DNA from: Hydrogenimonas thermophila
Lineage (GTDB): Bacteria > Campylobacterota > Campylobacteria > Campylobacterales > Hydrogenimonadaceae
Reading direction: 5' to 3'
Length of the DNA: 64,000 nucleotides
Assembly (NCBI RefSeq): GCF_900115615.1
Contig: NZ_FOXB01000005.1
Location: 1-64,000 of the forward strand
This document shows, one piece after another, positions 44,275 through 53,720 of this stretch. Below the pieces are notes generated by a model. It was not told the origin of the DNA and ran no database searches. It saw nothing but the letters and a program-made list of their open reading frames with translations. A program made the position numbers and the translations under genes. Each line of letters begins with the position of its first letter. Position 1 is the stretch's first letter.

Positions 44275-45825
44275 ATGCAAAAAGAGAGAGTTTATATATT
44301 TGATACCACATTAAGAGATGGTGAGCAAAGCCCTGGTGCATCTATGAATACAGAAGAGAAGATTAAAATTGCAGCTCAGCTTGAGCGTCTTGGTGTTGAC
44401 ATTATTGAAGCAGGGTTTGCAGCTGCAAGTCCTGGAGATTTTGATGCAATAAGACGAATTTGTGAAGTTGTAAAAAAGAGCACTGTCTGTTCACTTGCTA
44501 GAGCAGTTGAAAGAGATATTGTTAAAGCTGGAGAGTCTCTTAAAGATGCAGCTAATAAAAGAATTCACACATTCATAGCTACCAGCCCTATTCATATGGA
44601 ACATAAGCTTAAAATGACACCTGATCAGGTGATAGAGCGTGCAGTAGAAGCTGTTAAACTTGCAAAGAGTTTTACAGATGATGTGGAGTTCAGCTGTGAG
44701 GATGCCGGGCGTAGTGAAATGCCATTTTTAAAAGAGATTTTAGATGCAGTCATAGAAGCAGGTGCAACTACTTTAAATATTCCAGATACAGTAGGTTACC
44801 GACTTCCTCAAGAGTTGGGGGAGATGATAAAAGAGTTGCATGAGCATGTTGGTGACAGAGCAATTATATCTGTTCATTGCCACAACGATTTGGGTCTTGC
44901 TGTAGCTAACTCTCTTTTTTCTGTAATGAATGGAGCAAGACAGATAGAGTGTACCATTAATGGTTTGGGAGAGCGTGCCGGAAATGCTGCTCTTGAAGAG
45001 ATTGTTATGGCTATGAAGACACGCTCAGATGTTTTTGGGTTTGTTGAAACAGGAATCAATACAAAAGAGATATATCCTACAAGCAGGCTTGTATCTGCAA
45101 TTACAGGCATAGAGCCTCAACCTAACAAGGCAATTGTTGGTAAGAATGCTTTTGCACATGAGAGTGGAATTCATCAAGATGGTGTTCTTAAGTGTCAAGA
45201 GACATATGAAATTATGAAAGCCGAAGATATCGGCTTAGAGAAAAATAGAATCGTTTTAGGTAAGCACTCTGGACGACATGCCTTTAAAGAGAGACTTGAA
45301 GAGTTAGGGTTTGATTTGAGTCAGGAGGATTTAAACAGAGCATTTGAACGGTTTAAAGTTCTTGCAGATAAGAAAAAAGAGATTTTTGATGATGATATAC
45401 GAATGCTTATTGCCAATGAGATTACAAATATTCCACAAACTTTTGAATTGGTTGGACTTCAAATAGCAGACTGCTCTGCTGGCGTTCCAAGTGCTGCTGT
45501 TACCATACGACATAATGATAAAGAGATTACCGATGCAGGTATAGGTGATGGTACAATAGATGCAATTTTTAAAACAATAGATAGAATAAGCGGACACACA
45601 GGACTTTTAAAAGATTATAGAGTTGAAGCTGTTAGTCAGGGCAAAGATGCTTTGGCAAAAGTTGTTGTCAATGTACAGTTTGATGATAGTAAAAGTGCTG
45701 TTATAGGACATGGATTAAGTATAGATACAATGCTTGCAAGTGCAAAGGCATATATAGGAGCTTTAAACAGTTACCTCTCTATGCTTCCTTCAGATTGTCA
45801 AATAGATAGTTGTGAGGGAGTTTAA
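44275..45825 (+). CDS. leuA: 2-isopropylmalate synthase
   Basis: 516 residues, first committed enzyme of leucine synthesis, joining acetyl-CoA and 2-oxoisovalerate. Catalytic barrel: [29 protein letters not shown] (metal His), [22 protein letters not shown]. The C-terminal regulatory domain (about 390-510) is the allosteric leucine-binding type, here with [19 protein letters not shown] (19 residues). ATG 44275 with AAGGA. Preceded by the leader ORF, followed by a strong hairpin. leuB/C/D are not in the window. Confidence 0.97.
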   Translation: MQKERVYIFDTTLRDGEQSPGASMNTEEKIKIAAQLERLGVDIIEAGFAAASPGDFDAIRRICEVVKKSTVCSLARAVERDIVKAGESLKDAANKRIHTFIATSPIHMEHKLKMTPDQVIERAVEAVKLAKSFTDDVEFSCEDAGRSEMPFLKEILDAVIEAGATTLNIPDTVGYRLPQELGEMIKELHEHVGDRAIISVHCHNDLGLAVANSLFSVMNGARQIECTINGLGERAGNAALEEIVMAMKTRSDVFGFVETGINTKEIYPTSRLVSAITGIEPQPNKAIVGKNAFAHESGIHQDGVLKCQETYEIMKAEDIGLEKNRIVLGKHSGRHAFKERLEELGFDLSQEDLNRAFERFKVLADKKKEIFDDDIRMLIANEITNIPQTFELVGLQIADCSAGVPSAAVTIRHNDKEITDAGIGDGTIDAIFKTIDRISGHTGLLKDYRVEAVSQGKDALAKVVVNVQFDDSKSAVIGHGLSIDTMLASAKAYIGALNSYLSMLPSDCQIDSCEGV

Positions 45826-45829
45826 ATTT

Positions 45830-45847
45830 TGCGCCCCATTGGGCGCA
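45830..45847. terminator. Bidirectional terminator between leuA and the TPR gene
   Basis: TGCGCCC, loop CATT, GGGCGCA: a perfect 7-base GC-rich stem five bases after leuA, flanked by AATTTT on the left and TTTCC on the right. Convergent genes end on both sides. Confidence 0.75.
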
Positions 45848-45858
45848 TTTCCTAACTC

Positions 45859-48189
45859 TTAATTCCTAGCTCTTAACTCTTTTTTTACAATATCAAAATC
45901 AAAAAACTTAGATTGAAATATGCCGTCAGGAATTTTTCCAAACTGAATGGCTGCTGCTTTTATGTTTTCTTGTTCAAGATATAGAAGCCCCAAAGCGTAT
46001 CGGCTTTCATAATTATTTGGATCTTCCAGTTTTGCAAGTTCAAAGAGTGCTACAGCGTTTGCAGTATGTTTAGATCCAATTGCTGCAATTCCTGCAAGAA
46101 AGAGTGTTCTGCTGTCTTGATGTTTGTATTGATCAACCAGTTGGTTAAATAGAACATAAGCCTCTTCAAATCGTTTAAGATAGATATTGCTTTGAGCCAA
46201 TGCTTCAATAATTCCAGATGGCTCTTCAGTCTCTTTCATTAATTGCTCTTCAAGCTGTTTGACAAATGGATATAACGTACCAGTTATAAATCGTAAAAGA
46301 ATAAAATTTTCACGAATAAATGTGCTTCCATAATATACAGAATTTAAATCGATAGTATGATGCTTTAAGTAATTTATTGCTTTTGCTGAAAATGTCTTAA
46401 TGTCTGTTTCATTGGACATCATTATGAGGTTTAGCATATTGGTAATGACATTTCTTGGCATACTGTTATACAAAATTGTAGTTTTTAGCTTTGCGCGATG
46501 GTGATCGCCTAGATTTGATGCTATAAGTATATCTAGTATCAAGAATATTGGGCGATTTTCATGTTTTGAATCAAGCCATTTAGATGCTGCAGTAATATTT
46601 CCTTTGTAGTAGTAAAATAGTGATTGATAAAATAGTTGAAGAGTTGTAGGGTCTATAAACTTACGTAAATCTTCTTGTAAAAATTTTTCTACTTGAGGAA
46701 TATGTTTGTGAATTAATGCTTCACAAAAAAGAGAAAAAATTCCAGAAAGAAAATTTGATGAATCCAAATGATAACTTCTTAAAAAATGTTCATGTGCTTT
46801 GGTATAGTTTCCTAGTTTGGCATATGTTAATGCAAGATTATAGTGTAAAATAGAGTGGTTTGGATAGTGCTTAAGTGCTTTGTTAAATATCTCATTAGCT
46901 TTTAAAAGACGATTTTCTATTGCATATTTGATAGCTTTTGAAATCATAAGGTTTGCTCTTGATAGACTAGAACTGCGAGAGAGATACTTTGAAGCTTCTT
47001 CCTCTTCATCTACATAAATTGCAGCATTTCCCTTTTTAATATAATTAAGAGTTTGTGTTGCATTAAAAACTTTAAATGGTGCAAATTCAAAGATTAATTT
47101 ATATGAAGTTGGACTTTTTATCAACTCATTGAGTGAAATTTTCTGCTGGGCTGCATCAACATCTGTAACTGCAGAAGATAATTTTGTTTGAATTGGATAT
47201 ACCTCATTAACCTTTTCTTTATAGTCACTTTCAAGCTCTTTTAGCAGTTTTGCTGCCTTTGAAGTCATTCTGTTTTTAAGATAGACAAGTGCTAATGATT
47301 TTTTGCTTTGCAGTGGATAGTTAGAGTTTGTAAGTGCTTTTTTAAGGTAATTTGCCGCTAATGAATAGTCTCCAATTCTTGCATACATTTGTCCTAAAAT
47401 AAGATAATCATCCGGTCCTACAACTTTTTCAATATGATCAATTGCTTTCAAAGGATAAGATAATATAAGATAAGATGCAGCTGCAATATGATTTTGTTCA
47501 TATGCATAGCTGTTTGTAGTAGAATGATTGATAGCACTTAGAATATCATAGTAGTTGCCTTTATAGTAATTTATTAAAGCAAATAGATAGCTGTATAAAG
47601 AAGAGTTGTATGTATCGGGAAGATAGGCTTCAGCCATTTGTATATAGTACGAAAATAGATTTTTATCTTTTAAATGAAGAGAACATACTGCTGCATTTAA
47701 TGCACTGATACATTGATTTTCATTATTTTGAATAGCTTTTTTAAAAGAGTCAATTGCTTCTTTGTAGCGTCCTTTGCGCATTTGTGCCACACCAAGGTTG
47801 TAGTTTGATATAGATTCACTGTAAGTTGCAATCTGTTCAAAAAGTTTTAAAGCCTCTTTTTTATTGCCACGGGCATATAAAATATTTGCTTTTTTTATCA
47901 TGGTTTCTATTTGAGATTTTATTTTAACGATTGATTTTTTTTCAGCAGTTTTTATTTTTGAAACAAGTTCATCTGTAGATTTACCTATTTCACTTTTATT
48001 GTTATTATTTTTTATAAAAAAAATAAGCAATAATATTAATAAAACTAATATTATTACTCCAATTATTATGAGTATAAGCCTCTTTTTTTTCTTTTCATCA
48101 TCTTGGTTTTGAAGTGATTCATCATCTTTTGAAGACTCATCAGACTCGTCTTCTTCAATAATGATTACCTCTTCTTCTTCCTCAGCCAT
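45859..48189 (-). CDS. Single-pass membrane protein with many TPR repeats
   Basis: 776 residues. A very acidic cytoplasmic N-terminus (EEEEEVIIIEEDESDESS), then a KKKK stop and one membrane helix (about 37-59), and a long periplasmic region. TPR repeats are visible at about 95-165 (ANILYARGNKKEALKLFEQI, NYNLGVAQMRKGRYKEAIDS), 430-490 (HYNLALTYAKLGNYTKAHEH) and 700-760 (YALGLLYLEQENIKAAAIQF). It probably scaffolds other proteins in the periplasm; Campylobacter and Helicobacter have a similar TPR gene next to serS. Role unknown. Ten bases from serS, so likely co-transcribed. Confidence 0.85.
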   Translation of the reverse strand: MAEEEEEVIIIEEDESDESSKDDESLQNQDDEKKKKRLILIIIGVIILVLLILLLIFFIKNNNNKSEIGKSTDELVSKIKTAEKKSIVKIKSQIETMIKKANILYARGNKKEALKLFEQIATYSESISNYNLGVAQMRKGRYKEAIDSFKKAIQNNENQCISALNAAVCSLHLKDKNLFSYYIQMAEAYLPDTYNSSLYSYLFALINYYKGNYYDILSAINHSTTNSYAYEQNHIAAASYLILSYPLKAIDHIEKVVGPDDYLILGQMYARIGDYSLAANYLKKALTNSNYPLQSKKSLALVYLKNRMTSKAAKLLKELESDYKEKVNEVYPIQTKLSSAVTDVDAAQQKISLNELIKSPTSYKLIFEFAPFKVFNATQTLNYIKKGNAAIYVDEEEEASKYLSRSSSLSRANLMISKAIKYAIENRLLKANEIFNKALKHYPNHSILHYNLALTYAKLGNYTKAHEHFLRSYHLDSSNFLSGIFSLFCEALIHKHIPQVEKFLQEDLRKFIDPTTLQLFYQSLFYYYKGNITAASKWLDSKHENRPIFLILDILIASNLGDHHRAKLKTTILYNSMPRNVITNMLNLIMMSNETDIKTFSAKAINYLKHHTIDLNSVYYGSTFIRENFILLRFITGTLYPFVKQLEEQLMKETEEPSGIIEALAQSNIYLKRFEEAYVLFNQLVDQYKHQDSRTLFLAGIAAIGSKHTANAVALFELAKLEDPNNYESRYALGLLYLEQENIKAAAIQFGKIPDGIFQSKFFDFDIVKKELRARN

Positions 48190-48198
48190 GACAAATCT

Positions 48199-49443
48199 TT
48201 ACAGATACTTTTTCAATACTTCTGGAATAGTAATAGAACCGTCTGCTTGTTGGTAATTTTCCATTATAGCTATAAGTGTTCTACCTACAGCAAGGCTAGA
48301 GCCATTAAGTGTATGCACCAATCTGTTTTTCTTCTCATCTTTGTATCTGATTTTTGCCCTCCTTGCTTGGAAATCTTTTGTATTTGAGATTGAGCTGATC
48401 TCTCTATATTTGCCTTGTCCTGGCAGCCATACTTCAAGATCAACTGTTTTAGCAGCACTAAATCCCATATCTCCAGCACAAAGAAGCATATGACGGTGCG
48501 GCAGACCAAGTGAAGTTAGAAGCTCTGATGCACAATTGACCATTTCATTGAAAACTTTTTCACTTTGATCCGGAGTAGTAATAGATACAAGTTCAACTTT
48601 GTCAAACTGGTGCTGTCTGATGATTCCTCTTGTATCGCGTCCTGCAGAGCCAGCCTCTTTTCTAAAACAAGGAGTATATGCAGTAAGTTTTAGAGGCAGA
48701 TCCTCTTTTTTTAGGATTTCATCACGAAAGAGGTTTGTAAGAGGAACTTCTGCAGTTGGGATCATATATAAAGATTCACCCTCAATTTTAAATAGGTCAT
48801 CTGCAAATTTTGGAAGTTGGCCTGTACCAAAAAGAGATTCTTCGTTTGTCATAAATGGTACATAAACCTCTTCAAATCCACGCTCACGGTTGAAGTCTAG
48901 CATATAGTTTATAAGAGCTCTTTCCAATCTTGCACCCATAAAACGTAGTGCACTAAAACGGCTTTTTGCAATTTTGACACCACGTTCAAAATCTATCCAA
49001 CCATTTGCTTCAGCCAACTCCCAGTGCTCTTTTGGTTTGAAGTCAAAAGTTGTTGGCTCTAGAACACGTTTTATTTCAACATTATCTGACTCATCAACTC
49101 CATCTGGTACATCATTGTCTGGTATATTTGGAATAGTTGCAGCTAACTCTAAAAGTTTCTCATCAAGAGTACGGAGTTCATCGTTTAAAGCAGATATACG
49201 AATTTTATTTTCAGCAACCTCTTTTTGAAGTTCGGTAATATCTTTACCTTCACGCTTATATTGACCAAAGAGTTTGCTTTTTTGGTTCTGTTCAGCCTGT
49301 GCAGCTTCTAATCTTTTTTGAACACCTTTTTTCTCTTCAAAGACTATTTTTAGTTTTTCTAGCAGTTTTTCGTCGATACCACGCCGTTTTAGAGAAGTAG
49401 CAACGGTATCGAACTCTTTTTCTAATTGCCGAAGATCGACCAT
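48199..49443 (-). CDS. serS: Seryl-tRNA synthetase
   Basis: 414 residues from ATG 49443 ([12 protein letters not shown]), which has AAGGAA six bases ahead; the longer frame to 49488 has no such site. N-terminal tRNA-binding coiled coil (about 25-105), class II catalytic core with motif 2 [20 protein letters not shown] split by the active loop, and motif 3 [17 protein letters not shown]. Charges tRNA-Ser and tRNA-Sec. Downstream neighbour is the TPR protein gene. Confidence 0.96.
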   Translation of the reverse strand: MVDLRQLEKEFDTVATSLKRRGIDEKLLEKLKIVFEEKKGVQKRLEAAQAEQNQKSKLFGQYKREGKDITELQKEVAENKIRISALNDELRTLDEKLLELAATIPNIPDNDVPDGVDESDNVEIKRVLEPTTFDFKPKEHWELAEANGWIDFERGVKIAKSRFSALRFMGARLERALINYMLDFNRERGFEEVYVPFMTNEESLFGTGQLPKFADDLFKIEGESLYMIPTAEVPLTNLFRDEILKKEDLPLKLTAYTPCFRKEAGSAGRDTRGIIRQHQFDKVELVSITTPDQSEKVFNEMVNCASELLTSLGLPHRHMLLCAGDMGFSAAKTVDLEVWLPGQGKYREISSISNTKDFQARRAKIRYKDEKKNRLVHTLNGSSLAVGRTLIAIMENYQQADGSITIPEVLKKYL

Positions 49444-49543
49444 GCGTTTCCTTAATATAGATATTTTTATTAGCTCTATTTTACTCAAAAATAGATTATA
49501 TTCATATTGTTGAAACGATAGTCTCTCTGTTTATTCGTTAAAA

Positions 49544-49759
49544 TTACTGTTTACAAGATAGTTCAAGCTTAATTGTAAAGTTATTTTCCTCTTTTTCTAT
49601 ATGAAATCGGTGCTTTTTGCAGTAATCTTTATTCATATGATTGGCAATTTTAAGAGCAGTATATTCTGCTTCTTCTGCTGATTCAAATGATTGAGGTAGA
49701 TTAAGCTCTTTATCTTGTTTTGCACAACCACACATTTTTTCAATGTTAACTGTATACAT
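49544..49759 (-). CDS. Small Cys-containing cytoplasmic protein of unknown function
   Basis: 71 residues, no signal peptide. It starts with CGC at residues 10-12 (KMCGCAKQ), has a helical centre (ESAEEAEYTALKIANHMNKDYC) whose 22 residues I cite only as positions 27-48, and a final strand with another Cys (LELSCKQ). The Shine-Dalgarno AAAGGAG five bases ahead is strong, so it is expressed. It lies downstream of the trpS-DUF190-crcB group on the same strand, 27 bases away. A metal-binding role is possible from the cysteines, but no family is recognised. Confidence 0.7.
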   Translation of the reverse strand: MYTVNIEKMCGCAKQDKELNLPQSFESAEEAEYTALKIANHMNKDYCKKHRFHIEKEENNFTIKLELSCKQ

Positions 49760-49786
49760 GGACTCTCCTTTTTTTGTTTTGTTAAA

Positions 49787-50167
49787 TTATCCATATATGC
49801 GCTTAAAAAGTGTCATTCCTATGGTTGTTGCTAAAATACATAAAAATGTATTAAGAGTAATATTAGCAAAAGCTCTACCCCACAGCCCTTCTTGCAGCAT
49901 TGTTACTGTCTCTAGTGAAAATGTGGAGAATGTAGTAAGTGCTCCTAGCATACCGGTTATAATGAGTGCTTTTTGATGAGGAGAGATAACATTTTCAAAG
50001 TAAAGAGCCATAAAGCCTATAATAAAACTGCCTAAAATATTTACAGTCAGTGTTCCTATAGGAAATAGGGGAGAAAATAGTTTTTGTATCCAAGTGCTAA
50101 TGGTAAAGCGTAATATTGCACCTATAAATCCACCGGTACCTATAGCTAAAAGAAGAGACAGTTGCAT
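49787..50167 (-). CDS. crcB: Fluoride ion channel CrcB (Fluc)
   Basis: 126 residues, four membrane helices. Conserved features: GGFIGAILRFTIS (N-terminal Gly/Arg), GTLTVNILGSFIIGF (Asn of the pore) and GMLGALTTFSTFSLE (Phe-box and Thr). It exports fluoride as a dual-topology dimer. The start overlaps the DUF190 stop by one base. No fluoride riboswitch is visible, because trpS lies directly upstream of the pair. Confidence 0.94.
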   Translation of the reverse strand: MQLSLLLAIGTGGFIGAILRFTISTWIQKLFSPLFPIGTLTVNILGSFIIGFMALYFENVISPHQKALIITGMLGALTTFSTFSLETVTMLQEGLWGRAFANITLNTFLCILATTIGMTLFKRIYG

Positions 50168-50517
50168 TAAAAATCTTCCTTACAACTGTGCTTGTAAGAT
50201 ACAACATCTACCTCACTGATTGTCATTAATCCCTCTTCAATAATTTTATCTGCAGAATCAAGGAAAGAGTCTATTTTCTCTTCGGTATCTATTATTTCAA
50301 TAACAAGAGGCAGTTTTTGATTTAAACTCCAAATATTAAATGAGTGCAGTTCAGAGTGAGCTCCTATGCCTGCAACAGCTTTATAGACTGTTGCACCGGC
50401 AATACTGTTTTCTTTACATTTTGATAGAAGCACTTCCCATAAAGGCTTGCCATCTAGTTTATCTTCACTGCCAATATAGATGCGAAGTAATTTTCGTTTA
50501 CCTATGTAATGTTTCAT
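50167..50517 (-). CDS. DUF190 family protein
   Basis: 116 residues with the PII-like ferredoxin fold pattern of DUF190: LLRIYIGSEDKLDGKPLWEV, IAGATVYKAVAGIGAHS, LPLVIEIIDTEEKIDSFL, GLMTISEVDVV. DUF190 often accompanies crcB and may modulate it. Here it overlaps crcB by one base and follows trpS by five. Confidence 0.92.
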   Translation of the reverse strand: MKHYIGKRKLLRIYIGSEDKLDGKPLWEVLLSKCKENSIAGATVYKAVAGIGAHSELHSFNIWSLNQKLPLVIEIIDTEEKIDSFLDSADKIIEEGLMTISEVDVVSYKHSCKEDF

Positions 50518-50522
50518 AACTT

Positions 50523-51509
50523 TTATATTTCACAAGAGATTTCAAAAACTGCTTTATTGGCTTTTTCCATAGTTTTTGCAGCTTCCTCTTTTGCGATTTT
50601 ATTTCCTTTTTCTATGATTCCATCAATAGTATCATCGTCAAGTTTTGCACGTCTTTCTCTCATTGGCTCTAGTAGATTTTCTATGCTATTGGCACAAATC
50701 TTTTTACAGTCAAAACATCCAATTGTACCTGCTCGGCACTCATTTGCTATTTGCTCTACTGTAGCATTATCAGTCAATGCTTTATGATAGTCATATACCA
50801 AACAAACATCAGGATTGCCCGGATCATTTCGTCGTACACGCTGGGTATCTGTTTTTGCACCTCTAAGCTTTTGCCATACCTCTTCAGGAGTATCTGAAAG
50901 GAAAATAGCATTATTGTAACTTTTGCTCATTTTTCTTCCATCCAATCCAAGAAGTCTGGATGTTTGTGTCAGCATCTCTTTAGGCTCTTTAAATACTTCG
51001 CAGTTAAAGAGGTGATGAAAACGGCGAACAATCTCTCTTGTAATCTCTAAATGAGGTTTTTGATCTTCTCCAATAGGTACAACATCGGCTTGATAAAGTA
51101 TGATATCAGCTGCTTGAAGTACAGGATATGTTAAAAATCCAGCAGTATGTATATCTTTATGTTGCATTTGTGCCAACTGATCTTTATATGTAGGGTTTCT
51201 CTCCAACCATCCAAGAGGGGTAATCATATTTAAAAGAACATACAGCTCTGCATGCTCTTTAATGGCACTTTGTACAAAAAGAGCGCTCTTTTCAGGGTCT
51301 ATACCTGCAGCAATCCAATCTTTTACTAACTCTTTTCCCAAAAGGCGTAGGTTCAGTTTATCTTCATAGCTTGTAGACAGAGCATGCCAGTCAGCTACAA
51401 AAAAGTGACATTCATTATTTTCTTGTAAATTTACCCAGTTTTTTAAAACACCCAAATAGTGTCCTAGGTGAAGTTTTCCGGTAGGTCGCATGCCGCTGAC
51501 AATTCGCAT
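50523..51509 (-). CDS. trpS: Tryptophanyl-tRNA synthetase
   Basis: 328 residues, class I synthetase. HIGH-type KLHLGHYLG near the N-terminus and KMSKS in GRKMSKSYNN. ATG 51509 with AAGGA seven bases ahead is preferred over the TTG at 51512. TATAAT at 51536-51541. First gene of trpS-DUF190-crcB. A Cys-rich stretch (CRAGTIGCFDCKKIC, about residues 248-262) in the anticodon-side domain recalls the Fe-S-binding TrpRS type of thermophiles, spacing C-x7-C-x2-C-x3-C. Confidence 0.95.
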   Translation of the reverse strand: MRIVSGMRPTGKLHLGHYLGVLKNWVNLQENNECHFFVADWHALSTSYEDKLNLRLLGKELVKDWIAAGIDPEKSALFVQSAIKEHAELYVLLNMITPLGWLERNPTYKDQLAQMQHKDIHTAGFLTYPVLQAADIILYQADVVPIGEDQKPHLEITREIVRRFHHLFNCEVFKEPKEMLTQTSRLLGLDGRKMSKSYNNAIFLSDTPEEVWQKLRGAKTDTQRVRRNDPGNPDVCLVYDYHKALTDNATVEQIANECRAGTIGCFDCKKICANSIENLLEPMRERRAKLDDDTIDGIIEKGNKIAKEEAAKTMEKANKAVFEISCEI

Positions 51510-51535
51510 CAAACATCCTTAAAATTTTTTTGGCA

Positions 51536-51541
51536 ATTATA
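51536..51541 (-). promoter_or_regulatory. -10 box for trpS
   Basis: TATAAT on the minus strand, about 27 bases before trpS, lying in a small dyad TTGGC (51530-51534) / GCCAA (51542-51546). Confidence 0.6.
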
Positions 51542-51616
51542 GCCAATCATCATTTTAGAAGGGTTTAATTTGCATCGGATTAAAATTAGACACAAATTTT
51601 TAAAAAGGGTTTTCTT

Positions 51617-51994
51617 ATGAATTTAGAGAAAGTCATTTCAGGCTTTTTTATTATTATGGCTCTTACACTGAATTTTGGTTTCTTTTATGGTGACCCTTCA
51701 GTGCTTGAACAGCATAACAGATATGAACTTTTTGCTGCAATTGTTGTAAACTTGATTGCTACAATCTATAAACTTGGAGATAAAACACAGCTTGGAGCGG
51801 TACTTCTTGCTACTAGTCTTGTTGCAGACATACAGTTGATTGGAGCTGCATCTATATGGGCATTAGGTGAGTATGTAACTGGAATGAATGTAGAGACGGT
51901 AACTGCTATTATCTCTTTTTCTGGCGGTGCATTGTTGGCAAATATTATTTCAGTTATACTCTTTACAGGTGATGTTCTAAAATCTAAAAGGTAA
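51617..51994 (+). CDS. DUF6394-type small membrane protein
   Basis: 125 residues, four membrane helices (about 5-22, 40-52, 60-80, 93-117) with short loops (DPSVLEQHNRYELFAA, KLGDKTQLGAVLLA). It lies seven bases ahead of the potassium-channel gene, and this pairing recurs in Campylobacterota to my knowledge. A role as channel partner is inference. Ribosome site AAAGGG. Confidence 0.75.
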   Translation: MNLEKVISGFFIIMALTLNFGFFYGDPSVLEQHNRYELFAAIVVNLIATIYKLGDKTQLGAVLLATSLVADIQLIGAASIWALGEYVTGMNVETVTAIISFSGGALLANIISVILFTGDVLKSKR

Positions 51995-52000
51995 CATACG

Positions 52001-53707
52001 TTGCAAAATAACTCATTATATCTGATCATTAAACGTATGCGTACTCCTATGTACGTATTGGTTGTGACTTTCTCTATTTCAATTCTTGGAATGGTTCTCA
52101 TTCCTGGTGTTGATGATCAGGGTAATACATACCATTTAAGCTTTTTTGATGCATTTTACTTTGTATCTTATATGGCAACAACTATAGGGTTTGGAGAATC
52201 ACCATATGAGTTTACATATCCTCAGCGTTTATGGGTAGGTTTTTGTATCTACCTGACTGTTGTAGGTTGGTTCTATGCTATAGGTTCAATAATTTCATTA
52301 GTACAAGATAAAGTATTGGCTGCACAGATAGCTTTGGCTCAATTTCAAAGAAAAATAAGAAAAATGGAAGATCCTTTTATTATCTTTGTTGGTTATAACT
52401 CTATGACCAAAGCTATTATAGACAGATTAACTGTTGATGGCATTAGAAGTGTTGTTATTGAAAAAAATGAAGATAAGATCAAAATGCTCTCTTTGCAAAA
52501 TTATGCTATTGAAGTTCCTGCACTTGTCGGTGATGTTGAAGACCCAGAAGTCTTTAGAATAGCGGGAATCCATAAACATAATTGCAAGGCTGTTGTTTCT
52601 CTTTTTAATGATGATGCAATGAATTTGCAAGTTGCTCTCTCTGCAAAATTGATGAATAAAAATGTAACTGTTATTGTTGAAGCTACAGAAGAGGAGTATG
52701 CACAAAACCTTAAGACAATAGGTGCTGATATAGTTGAAAACCCTTTTAAAATAGTTGCAAAACGTATCTATTTGGCACTGAAGTCACCATCTCTTTTGAT
52801 GCTTGAACAGTGGTTATATGGCGATCCTTTAGTTCTAAGAAAAAAAGATCGCCTTCCAAAAAGCGGAAAATATATAGTTTGTGGCTATGGCCGTATGGGA
52901 ACAGCACTGGAAGTTGGTCTAAAACGTGCAGGCATAGATTATGTTTTTATTGAAGCTAGTCCTGAAAAAGCTGCGAAAGCTAAGCGTGGTGAAAAGGTGA
53001 TCATTGGAGATGCTGATGATAAGAAGATACTTTTAAAGGCAGATGTGCAAGAAGCATCTTGTATAATTGCTGCAACAAAAGATGACTTGTTAAATCTTTC
53101 AATCATAATGGCTGCAAAGAGAATCAATCCAAAGATCTATACTGTTGCACGTGAAAATCGTTTGAATGATAGTATTGTTTTTAAAGCTGCCAAAATAAAT
53201 CGTGTAATTATGATAGAAACTTTAATGGTAAAAAAGACTTACAATATTATTGCAAGACCTTTGGCAGACAGATTTATACGTTTAATGGGTTACAGAGGTG
53301 AAGAGTGGGGAAAACGTGTTATTACTCTTTTAAAAGAGCATATTAATAATAATCCTGAAACTCTGGAGACAGTAATAGATGAAAATCATGCTTATGCTCT
53401 TGTTAAGTATTTAAAAGAGGGAAAAGAGGAGTTGCCATACTCCATTTTGTATAGAAGAAGAGATGATTGTACAAAGAGCAATACGCTGTTAATTTTATAT
53501 ATTAGAAGGGGAGAGGAAGAGATTTTACTTCCTGAACCAAATATTCCAATACAAATTGGAGATGAAGTATTGATAGCCGGTACAAAAGATGCTTTTGAAG
53601 ATGTAGAGTACATTATGGAAAATATTTATGAACTCTACTATGTATTGAAAGGCAAAGAGTGTGAGCTACCCATTGCCCGGAAGCTAATGTTGAAATTTAA
53701 GTGCTAA
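52001..53707 (+). CDS. Potassium channel with two RCK (TrkA) regulatory domains
   Basis: 568 residues. Two-helix pore (about 17-35 and 75-105) with a re-entrant selectivity filter TTIGFGE (about 62-68; TVGYG type with I and F replacements). First TrkA-N domain (about 120-245, IIFVGYNSMTKAII), second TrkA-N (about 285-400, YIVCGYGRMGTALEVGLKRAG, cited to GYGRMG) and a TrkA-C domain at the end (about 485-545, EPNIPIQIGDEVLIAGT). TTG start 52001 with AAAAGG. Gates K+ flux by nucleotide or Ca2+. Convergent with der; GCTAA/TTAGC dyad at 53703-53718. Confidence 0.92.
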   Translation: MQNNSLYLIIKRMRTPMYVLVVTFSISILGMVLIPGVDDQGNTYHLSFFDAFYFVSYMATTIGFGESPYEFTYPQRLWVGFCIYLTVVGWFYAIGSIISLVQDKVLAAQIALAQFQRKIRKMEDPFIIFVGYNSMTKAIIDRLTVDGIRSVVIEKNEDKIKMLSLQNYAIEVPALVGDVEDPEVFRIAGIHKHNCKAVVSLFNDDAMNLQVALSAKLMNKNVTVIVEATEEEYAQNLKTIGADIVENPFKIVAKRIYLALKSPSLLMLEQWLYGDPLVLRKKDRLPKSGKYIVCGYGRMGTALEVGLKRAGIDYVFIEASPEKAAKAKRGEKVIIGDADDKKILLKADVQEASCIIAATKDDLLNLSIIMAAKRINPKIYTVARENRLNDSIVFKAAKINRVIMIETLMVKKTYNIIARPLADRFIRLMGYRGEEWGKRVITLLKEHINNNPETLETVIDENHAYALVKYLKEGKEELPYSILYRRRDDCTKSNTLLILYIRRGEEEILLPEPNIPIQIGDEVLIAGTKDAFEDVEYIMENIYELYYVLKGKECELPIARKLMLKFKC

Positions 53708-53720
53708 AATAAGTTAGCTC

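Noticed and set aside
50518-51616. Possible fluoride riboswitch for crcB
   Set aside because: crcB and DUF190 lie directly behind trpS with no leader space, and the trpS upstream region shows only a small dyad with a -10 box.
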